From Holophagales bacterium (lineage in GTDB: Bacteria > Acidobacteriota > Thermoanaerobaculia > Multivoradales > Multivoraceae), in the NCBI GenBank assembly GCA_009843505.1, contig VYDI01000008.1:62001-126000 (forward strand): a stretch of 64,000 nucleotides of DNA, read 5' to 3'. Each line of letters opens with the position of its first letter. The stretch's first letter is position 1. The translations under genes and the position numbers were made by a program. The notes below the pieces were generated by a model. The model made no database searches, was not told the origin of the DNA, and worked only from the letters and a program-made list of their open reading frames with translations. Below are positions 15,933-24,875 of the stretch, in pieces.

Positions 15933-17440
15933 GCAGGGTGCTCGCGCTCGCGCTTCTCGCGGCGGTGCCGTTCCCCGGGTCCGTCACGGCCCAGGCGATT
16001 CCGGAGCGGCCGGAGGACCTGCGGTTTGCGCCGTCGGTCTTCGAGCCGCCTCCGGTTTCCGGGCTGCGCTTCGAACTCGGGAACGGCCTGCCGGTCTATG
16101 TCGTGCCCGACCGCGGCCTGCCGCTCGTCGATGTCGTGGTGGCGCTGCCGGTCGGCGACCGGAACGAGGCGGCGGGTGAGGATGGCCTGGCCTCGATGAC
16201 GGCGGCGATGACGCGGCGCGGCGGCGCGGGCGAGTCTGGTCCCGACGAGCTCGACGACGAGATCGACGCCCTGGGCGCCCGGATTCAGGCGAGCAGTTCC
16301 TGGGGGCGCACGGTGCTGGTGCTCGACTCGGGTGCCGAGTCGCTGGATCGGGGGTTGGAGTTGCTGGCGTCGATCCTGTTCGAGCCGCGGTTCGACGATG
16401 CGCGGTTGGAGCAGGCAAAGGAGAACCTCCGCGTCAGCCTCCTGGCGGAGGCCGACGACCCGCGGGCGGTTCTCGAACGGGAGTGGCTGCGTCTGGTTCA
16501 CGGGCCCGCTTCCCCGCGGAGCCGCCGCTTGACGCAGGCGTCGATCGCGGCGTTCGATCGCGACGCTCTGGCCCGCTTCCACCGGCGGCACTGGAGTTCA
16601 CGGGGAGCAGTGATCGCCGCTTCGGGCGACGTCGACGCCGAGGCGCTGGTGGCGCGGCTCGACGAGCTGTTCGGCGGTTGGAAACCACGGCCACCGGAAG
16701 CGGATGCGAAGGGGCTGCCGCAAGGGTTGTCCGCGGAGTCCGCCGAACAGGCGGCGCCCGCCGCCGTTTCGCCGGGCTGGTGGACGATCGATCGACCCGG
16801 CACGCAGGCGGCGCTCGCGTTCGGCCACCGTGGCGCGCTGTTCGACTCGTGGGACGACCCCGATCGCTGGGCCCTGATGCTGCTGACCGAGATCCTCGAC
16901 GGTCCGGGTACGGTTTCCCGGTTGCGCTCGCGGCTGCAGCTCGAAGAGGGGCTCACCTACCGTGTGCTCACCCACTTCGATCTCGACGTGATCGCGGCCG
17001 CGGCGGATTCCGACCGCAATCGCGGCATGGGGGAGTTCCGCGTCTTCCTGGAGACGTCGCCCGAATCGACCGTGGCGGCCGCCTCCGTGGTGCTCGAAGA
17101 AGTCCGTCGGCTGCTGCGTGACGAGGTACCGGAGAACGAGATCGCCACCGCCAGGCAGTCTCTTCTCGCCCGCCTGCCGCTGCTGTTCGACCGTGCCGAG
17201 GCCATCGCCGGCCTCTACGCGGAGGACGAGCTGCTTGGTCGCCCTCACGAGTACTGGGCGGTGTATCGCGAGCGTCTTCTCGCAGTGACCGCCGCGGCCA
17301 TTCGGGAGGCGGCTCGCCGGTTTCTCGCTCCGGAGCGATCGGTGCTGCTGGTGGTCGGCGGCCGGAAGGCGGCGACCCGCGACCGGGGCCTCGACGCGTT
17401 GCGCGATGCTCTCGGCGCCCCGCGTCCGGTGTCGGGATAG
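15929..17440 (+). CDS. M16 family peptidase homologue lacking the zinc motif
   Basis: A 503-aa exported M16-fold protein (signal peptide about 1-22). Where the active subunit has HxxEH, this one has GLASMTAAM, so it cannot bind zinc in the usual way. The C-terminal half keeps the family pattern (LQLEEGLTYRV, FLETSPESTVAAASVVLEE). The pattern is that of a non-catalytic M16B partner supplying the glycine-rich substrate wall. GTG 15929 overlaps the stop of the active subunit as GTGA, so equal synthesis is expected. It ends 61 bp before the first metzincin gene. Confidence 0.9.
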   Translation: MSRVLALALLAAVPFPGSVTAQAIPERPEDLRFAPSVFEPPPVSGLRFELGNGLPVYVVPDRGLPLVDVVVALPVGDRNEAAGEDGLASMTAAMTRRGGAGESGPDELDDEIDALGARIQASSSWGRTVLVLDSGAESLDRGLELLASILFEPRFDDARLEQAKENLRVSLLAEADDPRAVLEREWLRLVHGPASPRSRRLTQASIAAFDRDALARFHRRHWSSRGAVIAASGDVDAEALVARLDELFGGWKPRPPEADAKGLPQGLSAESAEQAAPAAVSPGWWTIDRPGTQAALAFGHRGALFDSWDDPDRWALMLLTEILDGPGTVSRLRSRLQLEEGLTYRVLTHFDLDVIAAAADSDRNRGMGEFRVFLETSPESTVAAASVVLEEVRRLLRDEVPENEIATARQSLLARLPLLFDRAEAIAGLYAEDELLGRPHEYWAVYRERLLAVTAAAIREAARRFLAPERSVLLVVGGRKAATRDRGLDALRDALGAPRPVSG

Positions 17441-17501
17441 CCTTGCCGTGGACAGACGGCCCTGAAGACCGAACCACACGGCCTTGCGGAGGAGAAGTCT
17501 C

Positions 17502-20255
17502 GTGTTTCTATTGAGGTTCAGGACCGGTGGACGGCAGTCCACTCGTGTCCGCCCTGTGCGTTGCCGCCTGCTGCCGGGTTTCTGTCTTCTGCTCGTCGCC
17601 GCCGGTGCCCAGGGTCAGCAGTTCGCGAGCCTCGCGTCCGCCGCTGACGACCGGAGCGCCGCGGCTCGTGCGGGGGGAACGCCGATCGTGGTCGATCACG
17701 ACCTGGTGCGTTCCGGCCCCCAGCGGCTGGAGTTGCAGGGAACGGACGGCCGGATTCTGGTCGCCGAGCGCAGCGTGTTCGAGGATAGGGGAGACGGCAA
17801 CGTGATGTGGGCGGGCCGGTTCCCCGACGCGAACTACGACAGCGTCGTGCTGACCGTCCAGGACGGGCACCTCCAGGGCATGTTCGGCGAACCGGGCAGG
17901 GCCGCCCACTGGATTCGCTCCGGCCGGGACGGCAGGGGTTTGCTCGATCAACCCGTCGGCGGGGGCCCCGTCGAGTTCTGCGGGGGCGGTCTGGTTCATG
18001 ACGAAGCCGTGCCGGGCGTCGTCGGCCGGTCGGCGGCGGGCGACCTGCCTGCGGGAGATCCGCCCGTGGGAATTCAGCAGGAATCGAACCACGATCGGCT
18101 GGACATCCTGGCCCTCTACACGGTAGAGGCGGCGGAGGTCTGGGAGAGATTCGGCTACGGCACGCCGCGGGCGTCGGTCCAGGCCGCGATGGACTTTCTG
18201 AACCTGGTGCTGCGGAACAACGCGATGCCGGTGACCGCCCGTCTGGTTCATTTGGCCGAGGCTCCCGCGGCGCTCGACGGTCCCCGGGGCGTTACGGCCC
18301 GTCTCGCGCAGCTCAGGGAAGTCGCGGCGTTGCGGGTCGAGCATCAGGCCGACCTCTACCACCTGTTTACGGGTGAGCCTCCGGGGAGGCTGGGGTACTG
18401 CGGGATCGCACGGTTGCTCAGGCGTGTCGAAGAGAGAGACGGGTCCTTCCCGTACCCGTACGGCGTAACCTCCGCCGCCTGCAGTTTCCCTGCTCGGGAA
18501 GGCCGGCACCCCTACTTCGGTCAGGTCTTTGCGCATGAGATTGGCCACAACCTGGGCGCCAATCACGATCCGGCGAACACGAACCAGACTCAGGACACTG
18601 CGGTGAGGCCCTGGGCTTTCGGACACGTCGACATCAGCGTCGCCCCGACGGTCGAGACGATCATGAGCTACCGGAGCTACCAGCCGCGTCAGTGGGTGCC
18701 GTTCTTCTCCTCGACACGCATCACGCCGAACGGCTGGACGATCGGCAGGGTGGACGAGCGGGACAACGAGCGGGCGCTGTACGACACGGTGCCCCTGGCG
18801 GTTCAGTACAGCGACATGATGCCGGATCCGGCGAGTTTCGACGAGTCTCCGAGCTGGGTTCCGGAGGCGCCGGCGAAGCTGACCGTCAGTGCGACCGGCA
18901 GCACCAGTGTCCGCCTGGAGTGGGAAGACCGGTCGGACGACGAGGAGGGGTTCCGTGTCCAGGTCAGAGCCCCCGGCGACATGTGGAGGAACCACTTCAC
19001 CAGCAGCCCTGACAACGAAGCTGTCCACCTCGTCGGTTTCACGCGGGGAGCTCGGTACCTGTTCCGCGTCCGCGCCTACCACGACCTCGGGGCGGCGGAT
19101 AGCAATGTCGTCGCGATCACGATGCAGGAGGGCGACGGTCTTGGTCCTGAGGGCGTCGACGTGCCGGACGACATCACTGCCAAGGCTGTCGGCTGGACAT
19201 CAGTCGAGCTGGGATGGTCCCCCAGGCCGGGCACTCTGGAGGCTGAGGCGCGATCCTGGAAGCACGGTTGGCGCAAGGTGGCCTCGACGGATGCCGGGGC
19301 AGGCCGGGTGACCATCGAGCACCTCGAGGCGGAAGTGGCCTACTCCTTCAGGCTTCGTCGCCGCTCCCACGATGGCCCGGTTTCGGAGTGGTCGGACGCG
19401 ATCAACGTGACGACCGGCGAGGCGTCCGGTGCCTGCAGGAGTGGCCCGCAGTACCTCTGCCTGTCCGAGGACCGCTTCGAGATCCAGGTGCACTGGAAGG
19501 ACCACAACCGCGAGGGCGTCTACGGGAACGGGACAGCCGTGCCGATCGACGTCTCGGACGAGTCCGGCATGTTCTGGTTCTTCAGCAGCACGAACATCGA
19601 GCTCGTGGTCAAGGCGCTCGATGGCCGCGGAGTCAACGGTCACTACTGGGTGTTCTTCGGCGCACTTTCGGATGTCGAGTACTGGGTCACCGTGCGCGAC
19701 ACCGCCGGCGGCGGCCGCCGGACGTACCACAATCCGCCGGCCGAGAGTTGCGGCCAGTCCGACATCACGGCGTTTCTTCCCGCCGCGTCCTCGGCGTCCA
19801 GCAACTCGGTTGCAGCGGCCGGGAAGGCCGGAATCGACCTGGTCGCGATGAAGGCGGTGTCGATCGAGCTTCCTGGTGTCGCCCTGGCCCAGGAAGGCGG
19901 CGGGACCTGCGAAGCGTCTGCTGACAGGCTGTGTCTGCACGACGGCCGCTTCTCGGTGGAGGTCGAGTTCACCGATCCGAACGTGAACGAGAGGAAGGAC
20001 GGTCAGGTCGTTTCGTCCTTGACGACCAAGGAGACCGGCTTCTTCTGGTTCTTCAGTGCGTCGAACGTGGAGCTGGCAGCGAAGGTGCTGGATGGTCGTG
20101 CACTGACCGGCAAGTACTGGTTCCTCTACGGCGGCCTGTCCGACGTGGAGTACACGATCACGCTGACCGATACGGTGACGGGGGAGTCGGTCACGTACGA
20201 GAACGAGGCAGGGAGCCTCTGCGGCGGCATCGACACCGGAGCGCTGCCGCGCTAG
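17502..20255 (+). CDS. Secreted reprolysin-like metzincin with FnIII and two novel C-terminal domains
   Basis: A 917-aa secreted protease. A signal peptide ends near GAQGQQ (about residue 40). A prodomain-like region is followed by the catalytic domain with HEIGHNLGANHD (His345, Glu346, His349, His355, Asp356) and the Met-turn IMSY (Met388), the metzincin pattern seen in reprolysins. Two fibronectin type III domains follow (about 457-543 and 555-641). Then come two copies (about 644-757 and 802-913) of a Cys-bounded domain with a WFFS..N.EL..K.LDGR..  G.YW core that I cannot name. GTG 17502 is chosen because GGAGGAGA lies 7 nt upstream; a TTG 18 bases earlier has none. The next gene is a paralogue. 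Confidence 0.88.
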   Translation: MFLLRFRTGGRQSTRVRPVRCRLLPGFCLLLVAAGAQGQQFASLASAADDRSAAARAGGTPIVVDHDLVRSGPQRLELQGTDGRILVAERSVFEDRGDGNVMWAGRFPDANYDSVVLTVQDGHLQGMFGEPGRAAHWIRSGRDGRGLLDQPVGGGPVEFCGGGLVHDEAVPGVVGRSAAGDLPAGDPPVGIQQESNHDRLDILALYTVEAAEVWERFGYGTPRASVQAAMDFLNLVLRNNAMPVTARLVHLAEAPAALDGPRGVTARLAQLREVAALRVEHQADLYHLFTGEPPGRLGYCGIARLLRRVEERDGSFPYPYGVTSAACSFPAREGRHPYFGQVFAHEIGHNLGANHDPANTNQTQDTAVRPWAFGHVDISVAPTVETIMSYRSYQPRQWVPFFSSTRITPNGWTIGRVDERDNERALYDTVPLAVQYSDMMPDPASFDESPSWVPEAPAKLTVSATGSTSVRLEWEDRSDDEEGFRVQVRAPGDMWRNHFTSSPDNEAVHLVGFTRGARYLFRVRAYHDLGAADSNVVAITMQEGDGLGPEGVDVPDDITAKAVGWTSVELGWSPRPGTLEAEARSWKHGWRKVASTDAGAGRVTIEHLEAEVAYSFRLRRRSHDGPVSEWSDAINVTTGEASGACRSGPQYLCLSEDRFEIQVHWKDHNREGVYGNGTAVPIDVSDESGMFWFFSSTNIELVVKALDGRGVNGHYWVFFGALSDVEYWVTVRDTAGGGRRTYHNPPAESCGQSDITAFLPAASSASSNSVAAAGKAGIDLVAMKAVSIELPGVALAQEGGGTCEASADRLCLHDGRFSVEVEFTDPNVNERKDGQVVSSLTTKETGFFWFFSASNVELAAKVLDGRALTGKYWFLYGGLSDVEYTITLTDTVTGESVTYENEAGSLCGGIDTGALPR

Positions 20256-20272
20256 GAAGGGCGCAGCTTCTA

Positions 20273-20284
20273 CCGACCGGTCGG
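20273..20284. promoter_or_regulatory. 12-bp perfect palindrome between protease genes
   Basis: CCGACCGGTCGG (20273-20284) is a perfect palindrome just upstream of the putative -35 of the second metzincin gene. Its position suits a repressor or activator site. The regulator is unknown, and a chance palindrome is possible at this GC content. Confidence 0.35.
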
Positions 20285-20289
20285 AAGTC

Positions 20290-20318
20290 ATGACGGGCCT
20301 GTGGCGGAGGTCTATACT
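20290..20318 (+). promoter_or_regulatory. Promoter of the second metzincin gene, leaderless
   Basis: ATGACG (20290-20295) and TATACT (20313-20318) are spaced by 17 bp, a reasonable sigma70-type pair. The -10 ends 8 nt before ATG 20327. A GGAGG at 20306-20310 is too far from the ATG and lies upstream of the expected transcription start, so the mRNA is probably leaderless. Confidence 0.45.
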
Positions 20319-20326
20319 GATTTGCC

Positions 20327-22822
20327 ATGAATGATCGACGATTTCCCGCGAGGGATGACCGGCGGCGGGGGCGGCTTCTACCGTCCTGTCTGCCCTTTTG
20401 TCTTCTTGTCTTTCTTGCCGCGAGCGCCCAGGGGCAGCGGCTTCTGAACGTCGTTCCGCTGGGAGACGATCCGACTTCCGGCGGCTGGTCCGTCGAGGCC
20501 GACCACGATCTGCTGCGCTCCGCGCCGCAGCGCCTCGAGTTCGAGGTTCCGGACGGCCGCGTGCTGGCTCCGGAGATGCGTGTCTTCGAAGACCGGGGCG
20601 GCGGCAACGCGATGTGGGCCGGAGGCTATCCGGAACTTGGATACGACAGCGTCGTCCTGACCCTGCAGGACGGCTACCTCCTGGGCCGGATCGGTCTGCC
20701 GGAGGGCGGCACTTACTGGCTCCGGCCCGGCAGCAGCGGCGATGGGCTGCTGACCGAAGGACGCGAGACCTCGGCGCAGGCGTGCGGCGGCGGTGTCGTT
20801 CCGGATCGGGAGCCCCCCGTTCCCGCCGTGGCGGCGCAGCGAGCCGACCCGCCGGACAGCGTGGCCAGTGCCTCGAACCACGATCGGCTCGATATCCTGA
20901 TGCTCTATACGGCGGACGCCGCGACGCGGCTTCGGCAGGCGGGCTGGGGCGAGCCGGGCGCCGCGATGCAGGCGGCGATCGACTACCTGAACCTGGTGTT
21001 CCGCAACAATCAGTTCACGGTCACGGCGCACATGGCCCACCACGAGGAGGCGCCGGCGGCGCTTGGCCAGCTTGTCAGCCCGCTCGGCGCGCTGAGCCAG
21101 AACGGGGACGTTCTCGACCTGCGGATCGAGCACGAGGCGGACCTGGTCCACCTGTTCTTCGCCGAGACGCCCAGTTTCTGCGGTCAGGCCTGGTTGATGG
21201 TGCGCGGACACACTCCCCGCAACTTCTGGTCCAGCGGCTACGGCGTCACGACCGTGGGCGGCGGGTGCATCGACATCGCGAGCCAGGTCCGGGACGGGGA
21301 GTATGCGAACCAGTACGAGACGTTCGCCCACGAGGTCGGGCACAACCTGGGCGGAAACCACGACCCGGACAACACGGATCTCGATCCTGCCGATGCCGTG
21401 GAGCCCTACGCCTTCGGCCACCACAACTTCGAGCCGCAGCCGAACGTGAAGAGCGTGATGAGCTACAACGAGGGCCGGCAGGAGCCGTTCTTCTCGACGA
21501 CTCGGGTGCGGCCCAGGAACTTCGTCATCGGCGTCGCCGGCGAACGGGAGAACGAGCGGGCCATCCAGCGGACGATCCATCTCGCCGCCGAATTGAGCGA
21601 CAACTTGCCCGGCACCGGAGAGCCACCGCCACCACCGCCGCCGCCGCCCACGGCGGTGCCGGCCCGGCCGACCGACCTGAAGGTCATGCCGACGGGCAGC
21701 ACGAGCGTCAAGGTGACCTGGACGGACCAATCGAACAACGAGGACGGCTTCCAGGTCCATGCCCGGCTGCACGGCAGCGGTTGGGAGACGGTGGCTACGG
21801 TGCCCGCCAACGCGGAGTCGGCGGACATCGACGGCCTCGAGAGCGGCGGTCGCTACGACTTCCGGGTGCGGGCCTACAACCGGGACGGCGGTCGAAACAG
21901 CAACGTCGTTACGTTCGTGCTGCAGGCGGCGGACTACACGGATTGCGTGCCGTCGGCCTCGCAGATCACGTTCGCCCACGGCTACACCGTCAGCATGTGC
22001 GTCGAGTACCAGAAGGATGGCGAAACCGTGGTGGAGGACGCGAAGAACTACGACTTGGAGTCGCGGGAATCGGGCATTCTCTACTTCTTCGACCGGGACA
22101 ACGCAGAGGTGCTGGTCAAGGTCCTGGATGCCTGCGCGGTGAACCAGCACCGGTGGGTCTTCGTGGCGCCGGTGACCGACCTGGCCTTCAACCTGTACGT
22201 CGAGGAAGCAGCTACCGGGGAGGTTTGGGAGCACCGGAATCCCAAGGGCGGCCAGACCGCATCGACAGAGAGCGATGTTGCTGCCTTCCCCTGTGGGGCG
22301 GCGGCGTCCGCGGTCGCCGACGGCGGAGGCGCCGCCGGCACGGGAGTGGAACTCGTGGATGCGGGCTTTCCCGCGGCCGAGGCCGTAGTCGTGCCGCCGC
22401 CGACGGCAGCGGAACCGACACCGGTTGGAGTCGCTCAGGCGATCGCCCCCAACGAGGCGACCGACTGCGAGCCCCAGCCGGTGACGACGCTTGCGGGCGG
22501 CTACACGGTGAACATGTGCGTCGAGTACCTGAAGGACGGTAATCCGGAGGTGCGTGAGGCCCGGGACTTCGGTCTGGACTCCCAGCAGTCGGGTCTCCTG
22601 TACTTCTTCGAGCGGAGCAACGCCGAGGTCCTGATCAAGGTGCTGGACGCCTGCGGCGTGAACGGCTATCGCTGGGTGTTCGTGGCGCCGGTCACGGACC
22701 TGGCGTTCAATCTCAGCGTGGTGTCGCCCAACCCGGACGACGAGGTCTGGACGCACAGCAACCGTCTCAGCCAGACGGCGGCCGCCAGGAGCGACAACGC
22801 GGCCTTCGCCTGCAGCAACTGA
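20327..22822 (+). CDS. Secreted reprolysin-like metzincin, paralogue with FnIII and two novel domains
   Basis: An 831-aa paralogue of the preceding protease. A signal peptide ends near SAQGQ (about 37). The N-terminal region repeats the first protein almost motif for motif (DHDLLRSAPQRLEFE, VFEDRGGGNAMWAG, YDSVVLTLQDG). The catalytic site is HEVGHNLGGNHD (His335, Glu336, His339, His345, Asp346) with Met-turn VMSY (Met378). A proline run (about 433-441) links to one FnIII domain (about 446-534) instead of two. Two Cys-bounded repeat domains follow (about 538-654 and 712-831), each with a YFF..NAEVL.KVLDAC.VN..RWVFVAPVTDLAFNL core. Likely a calcium/zinc-dependent exoprotease; the target is unknown. 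Confidence 0.88.
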   Translation: MNDRRFPARDDRRRGRLLPSCLPFCLLVFLAASAQGQRLLNVVPLGDDPTSGGWSVEADHDLLRSAPQRLEFEVPDGRVLAPEMRVFEDRGGGNAMWAGGYPELGYDSVVLTLQDGYLLGRIGLPEGGTYWLRPGSSGDGLLTEGRETSAQACGGGVVPDREPPVPAVAAQRADPPDSVASASNHDRLDILMLYTADAATRLRQAGWGEPGAAMQAAIDYLNLVFRNNQFTVTAHMAHHEEAPAALGQLVSPLGALSQNGDVLDLRIEHEADLVHLFFAETPSFCGQAWLMVRGHTPRNFWSSGYGVTTVGGGCIDIASQVRDGEYANQYETFAHEVGHNLGGNHDPDNTDLDPADAVEPYAFGHHNFEPQPNVKSVMSYNEGRQEPFFSTTRVRPRNFVIGVAGERENERAIQRTIHLAAELSDNLPGTGEPPPPPPPPPTAVPARPTDLKVMPTGSTSVKVTWTDQSNNEDGFQVHARLHGSGWETVATVPANAESADIDGLESGGRYDFRVRAYNRDGGRNSNVVTFVLQAADYTDCVPSASQITFAHGYTVSMCVEYQKDGETVVEDAKNYDLESRESGILYFFDRDNAEVLVKVLDACAVNQHRWVFVAPVTDLAFNLYVEEAATGEVWEHRNPKGGQTASTESDVAAFPCGAAASAVADGGGAAGTGVELVDAGFPAAEAVVVPPPTAAEPTPVGVAQAIAPNEATDCEPQPVTTLAGGYTVNMCVEYLKDGNPEVREARDFGLDSQQSGLLYFFERSNAEVLIKVLDACGVNGYRWVFVAPVTDLAFNLSVVSPNPDDEVWTHSNRLSQTAAARSDNAAFACSN

Positions 22823-22859
22823 CGTCCCGATCACCGCGGCTCCGCCCGGCGACGGATGG

Positions 22860-24296
22860 TCAGTAGATCGCCGTCTCGGGGTAGAACGCGTACCAGCCGA
22901 ACCAGAACGCCGCGTGGCCGGGAACCCGCGGCAGGAGGTCGCCGTCCCCGTCGGGGGCGAGACCTTCCTCGGCGATCCACCAGGTCGTTCCGTCCCTCGC
23001 TTGGAGCGTGCGCAGCGGCGTTTCACCGTCGGGGGCGTCGAATGTGAGCCCGCCGCGCTCGTAGGCACGTACGGCGTCGCTCTCCGGGTCGAGCACGAGG
23101 ACGATGTCGAGCCCTCCCACGGTGTCGTTGACCAGACGTTCGGCGCGCAGCTTCTCCATTGGATAGGCCTTGGCCTCCCCGTTGATCGTCAACGCGTAGA
23201 TGCGGGCGTTGCGCTCCAGCGCGTCGCTCTGCCGCCACACCGGGAACTCGACGCCGGCCCGGGCCTGATCAGCGGCGCCCTCCACGTAGCGATAGCCGGT
23301 TCTCTGAGCTGCGGCCGGATCGGGGCGCATGATGCTGGTGTCCGGGTAGCGCTGCCGCCAGACGTCCCAACGGGTAAGGGTCATCGGCAGCATCCGGAGT
23401 CGGGCGCCCTCTTCGGCCCGCTGACCGACCACCGCTTCGCCGGTCAGATTGCTCCACAGACTGAGCGTCGCGCGGTCGAACATCAGTTTGTTGGAACGGT
23501 AGAGCAGGCCCGAGGTGCCGAACATCAGCCGGTTTCCGTCCTCGTCGACGGCGGAGTAGAGGACCCCCGAGCCACAGAGAGTGCAGAACGAGATGCTGAT
23601 GGGCTGGCCGCCGACCGTGTCGTTCAGCAGTTCGTGCCAGCTGAGCACCTTGACGGGATACGCCCGCCGTTCGCCGCCCAGGCTGACGCCGAACACGGTG
23701 TCGGTATCCCGCATGAAGCGGGCGAGATCGGCCGGTACCGACTCCGGATCGTCGATCGCGGGGATGCCGTCCAGGCGCACGCCGCCGGACTGGACTTCCC
23801 GGAGCCTCAGTCGGACCGTTGCGCTCGGGCCGAGAATCCGTTCGTAGACGGGGTCGATGCGCGAGAACATCTCCCCTTTCCATGCGATGTAGCCGGGCGG
23901 CGGCTGGAGGTCCTGGCGGCCGCCGACGTAGAGGAACCAGTCCCGGTAGCGGCTGCCGAGCCGTTCACCGGATAGCTGCTCCAGGAGCTGGAGCGCGTCG
24001 GGGCGGGCCTCGCGGGGCGCAAAGAAGTACGCGTCGACCAGTGGGATCAGCGTGGCCGGATCACCCTTGCCCAGTGCCGTAGCCGCTTTGCGCCTTGCCT
24101 TCGGCTTGCCGGAGATGAGCCGACGTAGACGGTCGTACACGGGGCTGTCGGCGCGACCGGGCGCCAGCGTGGGATACGTCGGCGTGACCGCCGGCGGCTC
24201 GTCCGAGTCCCGAACCTGCGCCGGAAGGTCCGCCGGGCCGATCAACCCCAGCCAGGCGAGCGTAGCCACTGCGCGGATGAGGAAGTGGGGAGTCAT
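22860..24296 (-). CDS. DUF3179 domain-containing exported protein
   Basis: A 478-aa exported protein. The start ATG 24296 gives a standard signal peptide (MTPHFLIRAVATLAWLGLIG); an upstream ATG at 24326 would add 10 polar residues. The DUF3179 region shows AYPVKVLSWHELLND, ISFCTLCGSGVLYS (the CxxCG hallmark), FGTSGLLYRSNKLMFDRAT, LWSNLTGEAVVG and a C-terminal half that repeats AYPMEKLRAERLVNDTVGG. The biochemical role of the family is not known; the paired Cys and the repeated layout suggest metal or redox chemistry, which is inference. It is convergent with the second metzincin gene (37 bp apart) and divergent from the small secreted protein. Confidence 0.85.
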   Translation of the reverse strand: MTPHFLIRAVATLAWLGLIGPADLPAQVRDSDEPPAVTPTYPTLAPGRADSPVYDRLRRLISGKPKARRKAATALGKGDPATLIPLVDAYFFAPREARPDALQLLEQLSGERLGSRYRDWFLYVGGRQDLQPPPGYIAWKGEMFSRIDPVYERILGPSATVRLRLREVQSGGVRLDGIPAIDDPESVPADLARFMRDTDTVFGVSLGGERRAYPVKVLSWHELLNDTVGGQPISISFCTLCGSGVLYSAVDEDGNRLMFGTSGLLYRSNKLMFDRATLSLWSNLTGEAVVGQRAEEGARLRMLPMTLTRWDVWRQRYPDTSIMRPDPAAAQRTGYRYVEGAADQARAGVEFPVWRQSDALERNARIYALTINGEAKAYPMEKLRAERLVNDTVGGLDIVLVLDPESDAVRAYERGGLTFDAPDGETPLRTLQARDGTTWWIAEEGLAPDGDGDLLPRVPGHAAFWFGWYAFYPETAIY

Positions 24297-24320
24297 GGTT
24301 CCGGGTTCACCGTCGATAGT

Positions 24321-24875
24321 ATGCATGCCGTGCTGAACCTCGGCCCCGCTGCTGGAACTTCCGGCTCCAGGATCAGGTCACGATTCAGACCTGCAGGGTC
24401 AGCCGTAGTCATCGCGTCGCTTCTGGCTGGACAGGTCGCGGTCCAGGCCGCGTCAGCCGAAGAGCCTGAAGTCGTGATCGAGAGCATCGAGGTGACGCCG
24501 CCCTCACCGGGCGCGGAGACTCTTTGCCGGCTCAGCGCCACGGTGAGCAACGGCGGCAGCCGGGCCGTGTACAGCTTCGGGTTCGATGTCGAACTGAACG
24601 GGCAGCCCTTGCCGGTGTACGAGAACCAGCTCTTCCTGCAAGTGATCGAGGCGGGCGAATCGGAGCAGGTCGCGCTCTACAACTTCTGGACGTCCGAGAG
24701 CGGCCGTCCGGCGCCCGCGAACGGAGAACTCGAGGTGCTCGTGCGCCTCCGCGAGGCGCGCTGGGTAGAGGTTTCCGAGGTGGTGGAAGACGGCGAGACT
24801 GTCGAAGTCTGGACGCCTGTCGACGACGTTGCCGGTCTCCCGCAGTCGGTCAGCCTGACGCTCGAACTGAAGTGA
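24321..24875 (+). CDS. Small exported beta-sandwich protein (CARDB-like)
   Basis: A 184-aa exported protein with a hydrophobic signal (about 28-46, ending AASA). The mature part starts VVIESIEVTPPSPGAETLCRLSATVSNGG, the pattern of CARDB/Ig-like adhesion domains with alternating strands up to residue 183. It probably acts as a binding or structural module outside the membrane. The start is uncertain: ATG 24321 is used because an earlier ATG (24285) would overlap the divergent DUF3179 gene. Its TGA overlaps the GTG of the sulfatase-fold/TPR gene as GTGA, so the two products are made together. Confidence 0.68.
   Translation: MHAVLNLGPAAGTSGSRIRSRFRPAGSAVVIASLLAGQVAVQAASAEEPEVVIESIEVTPPSPGAETLCRLSATVSNGGSRAVYSFGFDVELNGQPLPVYENQLFLQVIEAGESEQVALYNFWTSESGRPAPANGELEVLVRLREARWVEVSEVVEDGETVEVWTPVDDVAGLPQSVSLTLELK

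Noticed and set aside
20378..23068. An 896-codon open frame on the minus strand, antisense to the second metzincin gene.
   Set aside because: It is composed largely of Arg, Val, His and Gly without a recognisable domain and runs opposite a gene with a clear active site. Long antisense frames are expected at this GC content.
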